This document shows, one piece after another, positions 31,301-39,410 of a stretch of DNA of 64,000 nt. How positions within the stretch are numbered: position 1 is the stretch's first letter; the number at the start of each line of letters is the position of its first letter. The stretch comes from an uncultured Erythrobacter sp. (GTDB taxonomy: Bacteria; Pseudomonadota; Alphaproteobacteria; Sphingomonadales; Sphingomonadaceae). The notes beneath the pieces are model-generated. The model was not told the DNA's origin. It saw only the letters and a list, made by a program, of their open reading frames with translations, and did not search any database. The stretch is taken from positions 744,001-808,000 of the forward strand of contig CANMSD010000002.1 in NCBI GenBank assembly GCA_947500645.1, written 5' to 3'. Position numbers and translations under genes: made by a program.

Positions 31301-32734
31301 ATGCTGGACCTGGTCTTCCTCGCCTTTATCGGTTTTGTCCTGCTGCTCGGCCTGCGCCGCCCATATTTGTGGGTGCTGCTCTACGTCTACATCGACATCC
31401 TAGCGCCGCAGCGGATCGGCTATTCGATCATAACCTCCATCCCCGTTTCGTTCATCGCCTTTGGCGCGGCGTTTGGCGGGTGGCTGCTGCTCGACCGCAA
31501 GGAGGGCGCGCGCTTCTCCGTAAGGCAGGGCCTGATGCTCGCGCTGCTGATCTATTGCTGGTGGACGACGCAGAATGCGGAGTTTCCGGTTGAAGCGCAG
31601 ACCAAATGGGAATGGGTTTGGAAGGCTTTGCTGTTCGCCATATTCATGCCGCTGACCATCACGACCCGCGCGCGGCTGGAAGCTTTGGCGCTGGTGATCG
31701 TGCTGTCTGTCGCGACCATCGTGATCGGCACGGGGATGAAGACCGTGCTCGGTGGTGGCGGCTATGAAAACCTCAATTTCTTTGTCGATGATAACAGCGG
31801 TATCTACGAAAGCTCGACGCTGGCGACGGTCGCCATCGGGCTGATCCCGCTGCTCTGGTGGCTGGTGCGGTTTGGCACGATCTTCCCGAAGCATTGGACG
31901 ATAAAGCTGTTCGCGGGCGCGCTTACCTTCGCCTGCCTGCTGGTGCCGATCGGTACGGAGGCTCGCACCGGCCTCGTCTGTATCGCCGTGCTTGCGCTCC
32001 TGATGCTGCGCTATATCAAGCGGCGCGTGCTTTTCGTGGCGGCCGGCGGCGTGCTCGGCCTCGTCGCGCTGCCATTTCTACCGCAAAGCTATTACGAGCG
32101 GATGGCGACCATCGCGCAGCCGGGCGGGGATGAGAGCGCATCGACCCGCGTGGCGGTGTGGAGCTGGACGCTCGATTATGTCGCAGAGAACCCGCTGGGC
32201 GGGGGCTTCGATTCCTATCGCGGCAACACCTTCACCTATGAACTGCCTGTGCGCGAAGAGAGCGGCAACACGACCACGGTCGAATACCGCCAAGTCGTCG
32301 ATGAAGGGCGGGCATTCCACTCTTCGATTTTCGAGGTTCTGGGTGAACAGGGCTGGCCGGGTCTAGCCATCTGGCTGTGGCTGCAGGGGCTGGGTGTGTG
32401 GCAGATGGAGCGCATTCGCAGCCGTTGGAAGGACCAGACCAGCGAGCGCGAAGGCTGGATCGCGCCTATGGCGGTCGCTCTGCAGCTCGCAAGCCTGATC
32501 TACCTCACCGGCGCGCTGTTCCAGGGGATCGCCTACCAACCGATGTTCTTCAAGATCATCGGATTGCAGATCGGCCTCTATGCTTATTGTCGGCGACTCG
32601 ACCCGCAACGCTTTAGATTTGGCACGCGGAAAGCGCCTGAAATGGGGCCGGGCGCTCGCCGTAAAGCGCGCAATCAAGCCCTCGGCGACGCACAAGGTGC
32701 TGCGCCTGCGGGCGATGCCGTAACGGCAGGTTGA
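31301..32734 (+). CDS. Putative O-glycosylation ligase, exosortase A system-associated
   Basis: A 477-residue protein with about ten membrane helices and a Wzy/WaaL-type fold. PYLWVLLYVYIDILAPQRIG and the large periplasmic loop with NFFVDDNSGIYESSTLA and ENPLGGGFDSYRGN match the exosortase A-linked ligase family (TIGR03097). It is proposed to polymerise or transfer surface glycans. It follows the small membrane protein without a gap and is divergent from the associated glycosyltransferase. A CATTGCG/CGCAATG hairpin at 32750-32768 follows but lacks a T run. Confidence 0.88.
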   Translation: MLDLVFLAFIGFVLLLGLRRPYLWVLLYVYIDILAPQRIGYSIITSIPVSFIAFGAAFGGWLLLDRKEGARFSVRQGLMLALLIYCWWTTQNAEFPVEAQTKWEWVWKALLFAIFMPLTITTRARLEALALVIVLSVATIVIGTGMKTVLGGGGYENLNFFVDDNSGIYESSTLATVAIGLIPLLWWLVRFGTIFPKHWTIKLFAGALTFACLLVPIGTEARTGLVCIAVLALLMLRYIKRRVLFVAAGGVLGLVALPFLPQSYYERMATIAQPGGDESASTRVAVWSWTLDYVAENPLGGGFDSYRGNTFTYELPVREESGNTTTVEYRQVVDEGRAFHSSIFEVLGEQGWPGLAIWLWLQGLGVWQMERIRSRWKDQTSEREGWIAPMAVALQLASLIYLTGALFQGIAYQPMFFKIIGLQIGLYAYCRRLDPQRFRFGTRKAPEMGPGARRKARNQALGDAQGAAPAGDAVTAG

Positions 32735-32845
32735 CGTTTACGGAAACCTCATTGCGCTTCCCGCAATGATGCGCCATTACTCCGCCTAAGCGCCAGCCCG
32801 GGATTCGGGCGAGAAGCGCGTGAATTTTTGGCAGGAGAACACCCA

Positions 32846-33295
32846 ATGACCCCGCAAGAATTGGCCGAAAAGGTCGGCGAAACTATCGGCACCAGCGAAT
32901 GGGTCGAGATGAGCCAGGAGCGCATCAATCAGTTTGCCGATGCGACCGGCGATCACCAATTTATCCACGTCAACGAAGAAGCCGCCAAGATGACCCCGTT
33001 CGGCGGCACTATCGCCCACGGCTTCCTGACGCTCTCGATGATGCCTTATCTTGGCGCAAACAGCGACACGCCCAAGCTCGACGGCGTGAAGATGGGTGTC
33101 AATTACGGCGGCAACAAATGTCGCTTCCTCTCACCGGTACGTGCTGGCAAGCGTATTCGCGGGCATTGGAAGCTCACTGAGATGATCGAGAAGCGCCCCG
33201 GCCAATGGCAGCAGACCTGCGAAGTCACGATGGAAATCGAAGGCGAAGAGACGCCTGCGCTGATCTGCGAATGGATCACGCTCTACTTCGTCTGA
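32846..33295 (+). CDS. MaoC-family (R)-specific enoyl-CoA hydratase
   Basis: A 149-residue hot-dog protein. The hydratase motif is clear: FADATGDHQFIHVNEEAAK contains the catalytic Asp and His, followed by FGGTIAHGFLTLSM. These enzymes hydrate enoyl-CoA to (R)-3-hydroxyacyl-CoA and can feed PHA synthesis. ATG 32846 is preceded by CAGGAG at a good distance. It is followed by a thiolase 106 bases on, so the pair may be linked to PHA or fatty-acid turnover. Confidence 0.88.
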   Translation: MTPQELAEKVGETIGTSEWVEMSQERINQFADATGDHQFIHVNEEAAKMTPFGGTIAHGFLTLSMMPYLGANSDTPKLDGVKMGVNYGGNKCRFLSPVRAGKRIRGHWKLTEMIEKRPGQWQQTCEVTMEIEGEETPALICEWITLYFV

Positions 33296-33401
33296 TCCTG
33301 CTTTTCTGGGCTCAAGTTTTTCTGACTTTGGGCCGTAGCAAATCATACCCATATCGTTCCCTGTCAGGGGGGCGGATCGAACACTTTTGAAAGGTAACCC
33401 C

Positions 33402-34583
33402 ATGTCACGTGACGCAGTCATCGTCTCCACCGCCCGCACCCCCATTGGCCGGGCTTACAAAGGCGGCTTCAACGCCACCCCCGGCGCAACCCTTGGCGCC
33501 GCATCATTCGCGCCAGCAGTTGAACGTGCTGGCATTGACGCAGCAGAAATCGACGATGTGGTATGGGGCGCGGTCCTGACCCAAGGCACACAGGCTGGCA
33601 ATATCGGCCGCCAGGTCGCCCTTCGCGGCGGCGCACCCGTGTCTGTCGCTGCGCAAACCATCGATCGTCAATGCTCATCCGGCCTGATGGCGATCTCGAC
33701 TGCGGCGAAGCAAATCATCGTCGACAATATGGATATCGTCGTCGGCGGCGGTCAGGACTCGATCTCGATGGTCCAGACGCCTGAAATGCGCGTCGCCCCG
33801 GATCCCTCGCTGATCGCGATGCACAAAGACGTCTACATGCCGATGCTCGGCACTGCGGAAACGGTTGCTGCTCGCTATGGCATTAGCCGCGAAGCTCAGG
33901 ACGAATATGCGCTTCAGTCTCAGCAGCGCACCGCCGCCGGTCAGGAAGCTGGCAAGTTCGACGACGAGATCGTCCCTGTCACCACCACGATGATGGTGAA
34001 GGACAAGGAAACCGGCGAAATCAGCCAACAGGAAGTGACCATCACCAAGGATGAGGGCAACCGTCCTTCGACCACTTTGGAAGGACTCGCCTCGCTCAAT
34101 CCAGTTATGGGCCCGGACAAGGTCATCACCGCTGGTAACGCCTCGCAGCTTTCCGACGGTTCATCGGCCAGCGTGTTGATGGAAGCCAAGCTCGCTGAGC
34201 AAAAAGGTCTCCAGCCGCTCGGCCGTTATGTCGGCATGGCGGTTGCAGGAACAGAGCCTGACGAAATGGGGATTGGCCCAGTCTATGCGATCCCGAAATT
34301 GCTCAAGCAAACCGGTATCAAGATGGAAGAAGTTGGCCTGTGGGAGCTCAATGAGGCCTTCGCGGTCCAGGTGCTCTACTGCCGTGACAAGCTCGGCATC
34401 GATAACGACATCCTCAACGTCAATGGCGGCTCGATCTCTATCGGCCACCCCTACGGCATGACCGGCGCTCGCTGCACCGGCCACGCGCTGATCGAAGGCA
34501 AACGCCGCGGTGCGAAATATGTCGTCGTGACCATGTGCGTCGGCGGCGGCATGGGCGCAGCCGGCATGTTCGAGGTATACTAA
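33402..34583 (+). CDS. Acetyl-CoA acetyltransferase (thiolase)
   Basis: A 393-residue thiolase. Cys91 in [10 protein letters not shown] is the acyl-binding nucleophile. The [11 protein letters not shown]is and the [11 protein letters not shown]ys complete the active site. It could make acetoacetyl-CoA for PHB or cleave 3-ketoacyl-CoA; the sequence alone does not decide. ATG 33402 is preceded by AAGGTAA. A long palindrome (PAL-1) and an intrinsic terminator lie downstream. Confidence 0.9.
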   Translation: MSRDAVIVSTARTPIGRAYKGGFNATPGATLGAASFAPAVERAGIDAAEIDDVVWGAVLTQGTQAGNIGRQVALRGGAPVSVAAQTIDRQCSSGLMAISTAAKQIIVDNMDIVVGGGQDSISMVQTPEMRVAPDPSLIAMHKDVYMPMLGTAETVAARYGISREAQDEYALQSQQRTAAGQEAGKFDDEIVPVTTTMMVKDKETGEISQQEVTITKDEGNRPSTTLEGLASLNPVMGPDKVITAGNASQLSDGSSASVLMEAKLAEQKGLQPLGRYVGMAVAGTEPDEMGIGPVYAIPKLLKQTGIKMEEVGLWELNEAFAVQVLYCRDKLGIDNDILNVNGGSISIGHPYGMTGARCTGHALIEGKRRGAKYVVVTMCVGGGMGAAGMFEVY

Positions 34584-34622
34584 TTGGTGAGCGGGGAAGC
34601 CAGATGGCTTCCCCGCGACCTA

Positions 34623-34703
34623 GCCACCCGCACCCTCCGCCCTTCCACCCGGATCGTAACCCGGTGTGATAATCCGGGTGGAAGGGCGGAGGGTGCGGGT
34701 GGC
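34623..34703. repeat. Long palindromic repeat PAL-1
   Basis: Two 32-base arms (34623-34654 and 34672-34703) are perfect reverse complements around a 17-base loop. The arm begins GCCACCCGCACCCTCCGCCC. It lies in the 3' region of the thiolase gene. It has no T run, and the true terminator follows 23 bases later. Related copies are PAL-2 (50207-50294) and PAL-3 (59845-59922). Confidence 0.92.
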
Positions 34704-34726
34704 CGTGGCATCGAAGTGAAGGTTCA

Positions 34727-34762
34727 GGCGGTGCGGGAGCGATCCTGCACCGCCTTTTTCTT
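34727..34762 (+). terminator. Intrinsic terminator of the thiolase transcript
   Basis: A 12-bp stem (GGCGGTGCGGGA at 34727-34738 with TCCTGCACCGCC at 34743-34754, one G-U pair) with a GCGA tetraloop is followed by TTTTTCTT. It ends plus-strand transcription before the minus-strand DUF1176 gene. Confidence 0.9.
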
Positions 34763-34794
34763 TGCGCGTCCGGCCAAATCAGTGAGCTGAGGCT

Positions 34795-35811
34795 CTATTC
34801 CGCGATCAAGCGCGGATCGTTCTTGGTCTGCCATTGCGGGAGCCACTCGCCCGGTGGGCCGCCCCGGCACTCATCCAAGGCCGAGTACGACGCGAGCCTG
34901 AACACCTCTCCGTCCCACACCCAAGACGCGCTCATTCCGCAATCGGTCAGCCCGCGGCCTTTTGCAAAGCTGCTGAGCAGGAAATTTTCTTCGCCGTAGC
35001 TCGCGGTGGTGATTGATGCAGCATCCCAAGCATTGGCGCCTTCCCACAAAGGTCTCGCTTGCTCGATCGGAGCCCGTGACCACGCGCCGTGCTCATCGAT
35101 CAGCACCGCGACGGAAAAGCCCTGATACGCCCCGGTCCCGCACGCGATCAGCCCCAAAGTGTGTGTGTCGTCCAAGCGAAAAAACTCGTCTTCATGATAG
35201 GCGTCAAAGCAATCCGCTTGACTCTTGATCCTATCGATTTGAGCGCTGGCGAGTTTCGTCGGCGCAGCTGTCGATCGAGCGGGAGTTTTGATTTCCGGCA
35301 AGTCCGGCAGAGCGGGCATCGCACTGGCCGGTTTGGGTCCACGCGCGATCAGCGCTGAGACAGTGCCCACCCGCTTCTGCCGATCATCGATCCAGCGCAG
35401 CGCGGCCGCCGCCCCATCAACTGCAAGGCTGCCGACAACCTTCTGGTCCGCGTCGACAATGTCAGCCTGCCGGGCCTGCGCCATTGTCTTCAGGAAAAGC
35501 GCCGGATCGCCGACCAGATTGCCGATAGTGTCGATGGCGAAATCGCTCACCCGGCCATCGAATCGTATCCTTGTGGCCGATGCCGGAACATCGAATGCCG
35601 GGAAGAGTGAAACTGTCGGACTGCTTGACGGTGTCCCGTTACGAGCAATCCGTACCACCCATTCATCACCCGCTGAGGAATCAATTTGCGCCGCCTGCGC
35701 TTCGCAATAACGCATATTGTCGCACGAGACGGTCCAATCGCGAAACGTGGCGGGTTGCGGAATGTCCGCCACAAGCGTGGATGCCGCGCCAAGAATTGCA
35801 ATGATACTCAT
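34795..35811 (-). CDS. DUF1176 domain protein, periplasmic
   Basis: A 338-residue protein with a short N-terminal signal (MSIIAILGAASTLVADI). The DUF1176 signature FRDWTVSCDNMRYCEAQ follows, and later conserved Cys and aromatic residues include GLIACGTGAYQGF and LDECRGGPPGEWL. DUF1176 proteins are periplasmic and of unknown function. I start at ATG 35811; a longer frame from 35871 adds a Cys-rich stretch that does not look like a signal peptide. It is divergent from the DUF4126 gene. Confidence 0.8.
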   Translation of the reverse strand: MSIIAILGAASTLVADIPQPATFRDWTVSCDNMRYCEAQAAQIDSSAGDEWVVRIARNGTPSSSPTVSLFPAFDVPASATRIRFDGRVSDFAIDTIGNLVGDPALFLKTMAQARQADIVDADQKVVGSLAVDGAAAALRWIDDRQKRVGTVSALIARGPKPASAMPALPDLPEIKTPARSTAAPTKLASAQIDRIKSQADCFDAYHEDEFFRLDDTHTLGLIACGTGAYQGFSVAVLIDEHGAWSRAPIEQARPLWEGANAWDAASITTASYGEENFLLSSFAKGRGLTDCGMSASWVWDGEVFRLASYSALDECRGGPPGEWLPQWQTKNDPRLIAE

Positions 35812-35880
35812 GGTACACCCCTGCCAGATCACGGATGAACGGACATTGCATAGTAAGCACAAGTGCCGCAAACTCCGATT

Positions 35881-36492
35881 ATGGGCATCATGGAAATCAT
35901 CGGGATCGCGGGTAGCGTCAGCCTTTTGAGCGGCTGGCGGCTTTACCTATGCGTGTTCGCAACGGGCTTTGCGATGCGGCTCGATGCGATTCCGATCCCA
36001 GAGCATCTCGCCAGCCTGGGCGTGCTCGAAAACCCTTGGGTGATGGGCATTGCGGCGCTTGGCGCGCTGGCGGAGTTCTTTGCCGACAAGGTGATGTGGC
36101 TCGATTCGATCTGGGACACGGTGCACACTTTGGTGCGCCCGGTTGGCGGAGCTTTGCTGGCGCTGGCGATTGTCGATCCCTCGGACCCGGTGATGCAGGT
36201 CGTCGCGTTTCTGCTGGGCGGCGGGGCGAGCTTTTTGGCGCATGGCGGCAAGGCGAGCGCGCGGGCTGTGGTCAACACCTCGCCCGAGCCGGTCAGCAAT
36301 GTCATGGCTTCCAGCGCAGAGGACATCGCGACCGTGGGCCTGCTCTATGTCGCCTACGAATACCCGCTGGTTGCGGGTGCAATCGCGCTGGTCCTGCTGG
36401 TGTTGGTGATCCTGCTGCTGCTTTGGGCGCGGAGGGTGATCAAAAAACTGTTCTTCAGGACGCCGCAAAACACCCAAGAACCTGGCGGGTAG
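35881..36492 (+). CDS. DUF4126 family membrane protein
   Basis: About 203 residues with four or five membrane helices and the DUF4126 features SGWRLYLCVFATGFAMR, FADKVMWLDSIWDTVHTLVRPVGGA and the C-terminal helix LVLLVLVILLLLW. Function unknown. The start is uncertain among GTG 35863, ATG 35881 and ATG 35890, and no ribosome site decides it. The stop is two bases before the MFS gene start, so the two are co-transcribed. Confidence 0.8.
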   Translation: MGIMEIIGIAGSVSLLSGWRLYLCVFATGFAMRLDAIPIPEHLASLGVLENPWVMGIAALGALAEFFADKVMWLDSIWDTVHTLVRPVGGALLALAIVDPSDPVMQVVAFLLGGGASFLAHGGKASARAVVNTSPEPVSNVMASSAEDIATVGLLYVAYEYPLVAGAIALVLLVLVILLLLWARRVIKKLFFRTPQNTQEPGG

Positions 36493-36494
36493 TC

Positions 36495-37934
36495 ATGAGC
36501 CACCAGTCCCCGCACGATTGCGCGCCTGAGGCGGCCAGCGACGCGAATTGCGGGGAGGATCGCGGTGGCGAACAGTCCGCGCCGCAATGGGTGCTGGTAA
36601 TGGCGGTGTTTGCTTCGAGCCTGCCTTTCATCGACGGATCGATCGTCAACGTCGCGCTACCTGCAATTCGCGCAGACCTCGATGCGAGTGCCGCGGAGAT
36701 TCAGTGGGTCTACAACGCCTTCACTCTACCGCTTGCCGCTCTGCTGATGCTCGGCGGTGCGCTGGGCGACAGGTTTGGAAGGCGGCGTGTCCTCATGATC
36801 GGTATTGCGGTGTTCGGTCTTTCGAGTCTCCTCTGTGCAGCCGTGCCGACTCTTGAAGCTCTGATCGTTGGCCGCGCTGGCCAGGGCATTGGCGGGGCGT
36901 TGCTGCTGCCCAACAGTCTCGCACTCCTAAACGGTGCCTTTTCGGGCGAAGCGCGCGGGCGCGCGGTCGGGACATGGGCGGCAGCGGGGGCGATATCCGG
37001 AGCCGTCGCGCCGCTAGCAGGTGGCTGGTTGGTGGAAACGTTCGCCTGGCCGGCGGTGTTCTGGCTGCTGGTGCCGATCGGCGCGCTGGCTTTCGCGCTG
37101 GCGTGGTTCAAGGCCGATGAGGTCAAGCGTCCGGGCGAGGCAGCTACCGACTATACGGGTGCAGCAAGCGCGACTTTGGGCCTGGCCGGCATAACTCTGG
37201 GATTGACCTTATTGAGCGCTGGCGGCGGCGTGGATGTCGCAGGTTTCGGCGCGCTAGTTGCCGGGATTGCGATGATGGTCGTGTTTCTCGCCATTGAGCG
37301 GCGCAAAGGAGACGTGGCGATGATGCCGCTCGCCTTGTTCGGCGGCGCTTGCGTCGTCAGCCTCAATGTACTGACTTTTCTGCTTTACGGGGCGCTGGGA
37401 GCGCTGTTGCTGATCCTGCCCTATCTTCTGATCGAGAGTGCGGGCTACTCTCCCACCATGGCGGGCCTTGCGATCATGCCGTTCCCGGTGATCATCGGCC
37501 TCGGCAGCCGCTATATGGGCGGCATTGCCGAGCGTGTCGGAGTGCGCTTGCCGTTGACCATCGGCCCCGCGCTGGTGACGGTGGGGCTCCTGCTTGCACT
37601 GCGGATTGGGCCGGAGAGCTCGTATTGGACTGACATACTTCCTTCCATCGTCGTCATCGGCCTTGGAATGGTGCTGGCGGTTGCGCCATTGACCAGCGCG
37701 GTGATGGCTGCGGTTGAAGACAGCTATGCCGGGACGGCAAGCGGGCTCAACAACGCGGTATCACGCACCGGCGGGCTGATCGCTGTAGCGCTGATGGGCG
37801 GTGTGCTGTCACTTAGCGGGCCGGACCTCTTCGGCGGCTTCTACGGAGCGGTCTACGCGATGGCTGCGGCGACTTTTGCCGCTGCCCTCACGGGATGGTT
37901 TGGCCTGCGCCAGTTGGATGCGGAGCGCACCTAA
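36495..37934 (+). CDS. MFS drug exporter of the DHA2 (14-helix) type
   Basis: A 479-residue major facilitator. The first helix carries SSLPFIDGSIVNVALPAI and the A-loop is GGALGDRFGRRRVLMIG. The antiporter motif near QGIGGALLLPNSLALL and about 14 hydrophobic segments place it in the DHA2 family with EmrB-like exporters that use the proton gradient. I start at ATG 36495, two bases after the DUF4126 stop; the same frame stays open upstream but only as an overlap of that gene. No membrane-fusion partner is adjacent. Confidence 0.9.
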   Translation: MSHQSPHDCAPEAASDANCGEDRGGEQSAPQWVLVMAVFASSLPFIDGSIVNVALPAIRADLDASAAEIQWVYNAFTLPLAALLMLGGALGDRFGRRRVLMIGIAVFGLSSLLCAAVPTLEALIVGRAGQGIGGALLLPNSLALLNGAFSGEARGRAVGTWAAAGAISGAVAPLAGGWLVETFAWPAVFWLLVPIGALAFALAWFKADEVKRPGEAATDYTGAASATLGLAGITLGLTLLSAGGGVDVAGFGALVAGIAMMVVFLAIERRKGDVAMMPLALFGGACVVSLNVLTFLLYGALGALLLILPYLLIESAGYSPTMAGLAIMPFPVIIGLGSRYMGGIAERVGVRLPLTIGPALVTVGLLLALRIGPESSYWTDILPSIVVIGLGMVLAVAPLTSAVMAAVEDSYAGTASGLNNAVSRTGGLIAVALMGGVLSLSGPDLFGGFYGAVYAMAAATFAAALTGWFGLRQLDAERT

Positions 37935-37944
37935 GGCTTGCGGG

Positions 37945-39192
37945 TCAACCGTGCTGTGAGATGAATTCCTCGACCACCGGCGCGACTTTCGTGCGCCAGC
38001 GGCTGCCGTTGAAGATGCCGTAATGTCCGGCGCCTTCAGCCATGTAATAGCGTTTTTTCTCCTCGGCCAAGCCGGTAGCCAGCTTCAGTGCCGCTTTGGT
38101 CTGGCCCAGGCCTGAGATGTCGTCGCGTTCGCCTTCGATGGCGAGCAAGGCGGTGTCGGTGATCTGGGTCAGGTCGACAACCTCGCCCTTATGTTCAAAC
38201 GTGCCATTGGGGATCGAGTGCTTCTGGAACACTTCCTCGACCGTCTGGAGATAGAATTCCGCCGTCATATCGCACACGGCGCGATATTCGTCGTAGAAAT
38301 CCTTGGTCGCATTCGCGCTGTCGTCATCGCCCGCTCTGAGATGTTTGAACATCTCGTAATGGCTCATCATGTGGCTTTGCAGGTTCATGCTCATGAACGC
38401 GGACAGCTGCATCCAGCCGGGATAGACCTTACGCCCTGCGCCGCGATATTTCATCGGCACGGTGGCGATCACGGAATTGCGGAACCATTCGATCGGGCGG
38501 TTCATCGCGTGATCGTTTACGGATGTGGGGCTTTCCCGCGTATCGATCGGCCCACCCATCATGGTGAGCGTCGCAGGCGTTGCTGGCGAATTGTGCTGGT
38601 TGAGCAGCGCGGTCGCGGCAAAGGCGGGAACCGAAGGCTGGCACACGGCCAGCATATGCGGGCGCTGGCCGGGCTTTACCCCTTCGATATATTCGAGGAA
38701 TTCCATCAGGTAATCGATGTAGGTGTCGAGGTCGAAGTGACCCTCGTGCAGCGGCACTGTCTTCGCATCGGCCCAATCGGTGATGTAGACTTCGAACTTC
38801 TCCAGCATGCGTGCGACCGTGCCGCGCAGCAGTGTCGCGTAATGGCCGCTCATCGGGGCGACGATCAGCATTTTGGGGCGTGTGTTCTCTTCGGCATCAT
38901 CCACACCATCGAGGCGGAAACGCTTAAGATCGCCAAACGGGCGATTTACTACGGTCGCTTCGATCACCGGCCAGACTTTGCCATCCGCCTCGATCTCGGT
39001 GATGCCAAAGGCGGGCTTGCCGTAGTCGGCGGTGGCATGCGCGAAGACGTCTAGCGCGTTTGCGGCAATCGGCATCAGGCCCATTTTGGCAAACGGATTG
39101 CCCGGACTGGACATGACCGAAGTGCTGATCGAAGCCAGCGAGCTGACCGAATTCATCCAGCTGCGCTGCAATTCGTAGGCGTGGTAAAGCAA
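37945..39192 (-). CDS. phaZ: Intracellular polyhydroxyalkanoate depolymerase
   Basis: PhaZ hydrolyses stored PHB in the cell. The 415 residues begin MLYHAYELQRSW, typical of the family. The nucleophile is Cys184 in LAVCQPSVPA, matching the Cys form of intracellular depolymerases. The C-terminal AEGAGHYGIFNGSRWR holds the catalytic His. The start is TTG 39192, supported by AGGGG six bases upstream. A TGC-rich palindrome like a PhaR site lies 122 bases before it. Confidence 0.93.
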   Translation of the reverse strand: MLYHAYELQRSWMNSVSSLASISTSVMSSPGNPFAKMGLMPIAANALDVFAHATADYGKPAFGITEIEADGKVWPVIEATVVNRPFGDLKRFRLDGVDDAEENTRPKMLIVAPMSGHYATLLRGTVARMLEKFEVYITDWADAKTVPLHEGHFDLDTYIDYLMEFLEYIEGVKPGQRPHMLAVCQPSVPAFAATALLNQHNSPATPATLTMMGGPIDTRESPTSVNDHAMNRPIEWFRNSVIATVPMKYRGAGRKVYPGWMQLSAFMSMNLQSHMMSHYEMFKHLRAGDDDSANATKDFYDEYRAVCDMTAEFYLQTVEEVFQKHSIPNGTFEHKGEVVDLTQITDTALLAIEGERDDISGLGQTKAALKLATGLAEEKKRYYMAEGAGHYGIFNGSRWRTKVAPVVEEFISQHG

Positions 39193-39313
39193 GTTGTTCC
39201 CCTGTTATCGCTCCGGCGCGGATCCCGCGCCTGCTCAGGAGCTGCTAGGAGCCCCTGCAATCGCGCCTCTTCACGGGCACTTATGCTCTATAGGTGAGCC
39301 TTTATGAACGATT

Positions 39314-39326
39314 GTGCAATGCACCA
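39314..39326. promoter_or_regulatory. Candidate PhaR operator between phaZ and the ABC exporter
   Basis: GTGCAATGCAC (39314-39324) is a perfect odd palindrome. TGCAATGCACCA (39315-39326) fits the TGCRNYGCASMA motif that I recall for PhaR in Bradyrhizobium. It sits 122 bases before the phaZ start and 85 before the ABC exporter start. PhaR represses PHA genes when granules are absent, so control of phaZ would make sense. Confidence 0.45.
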
Positions 39327-39410
39327 TGCAGCACGTTTTGTCGCATTTCCTATGGAGAGTGTGCTTTTTGCACGTGAAAAGGCGGCGTTTCGTCCCTAGA
39401 TCACGGTTCG

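Noticed and set aside
34623-34703. PAL-1 as the thiolase terminator
   Set aside because: It has no T run, and a textbook terminator follows at 34727-34762.
35949-36494. Upstream extension of the MFS exporter to a 661-residue protein
   Set aside because: The extra part lies in another frame of the DUF4126 gene. The exporter has a natural start at 36495 two bases after that gene's stop.
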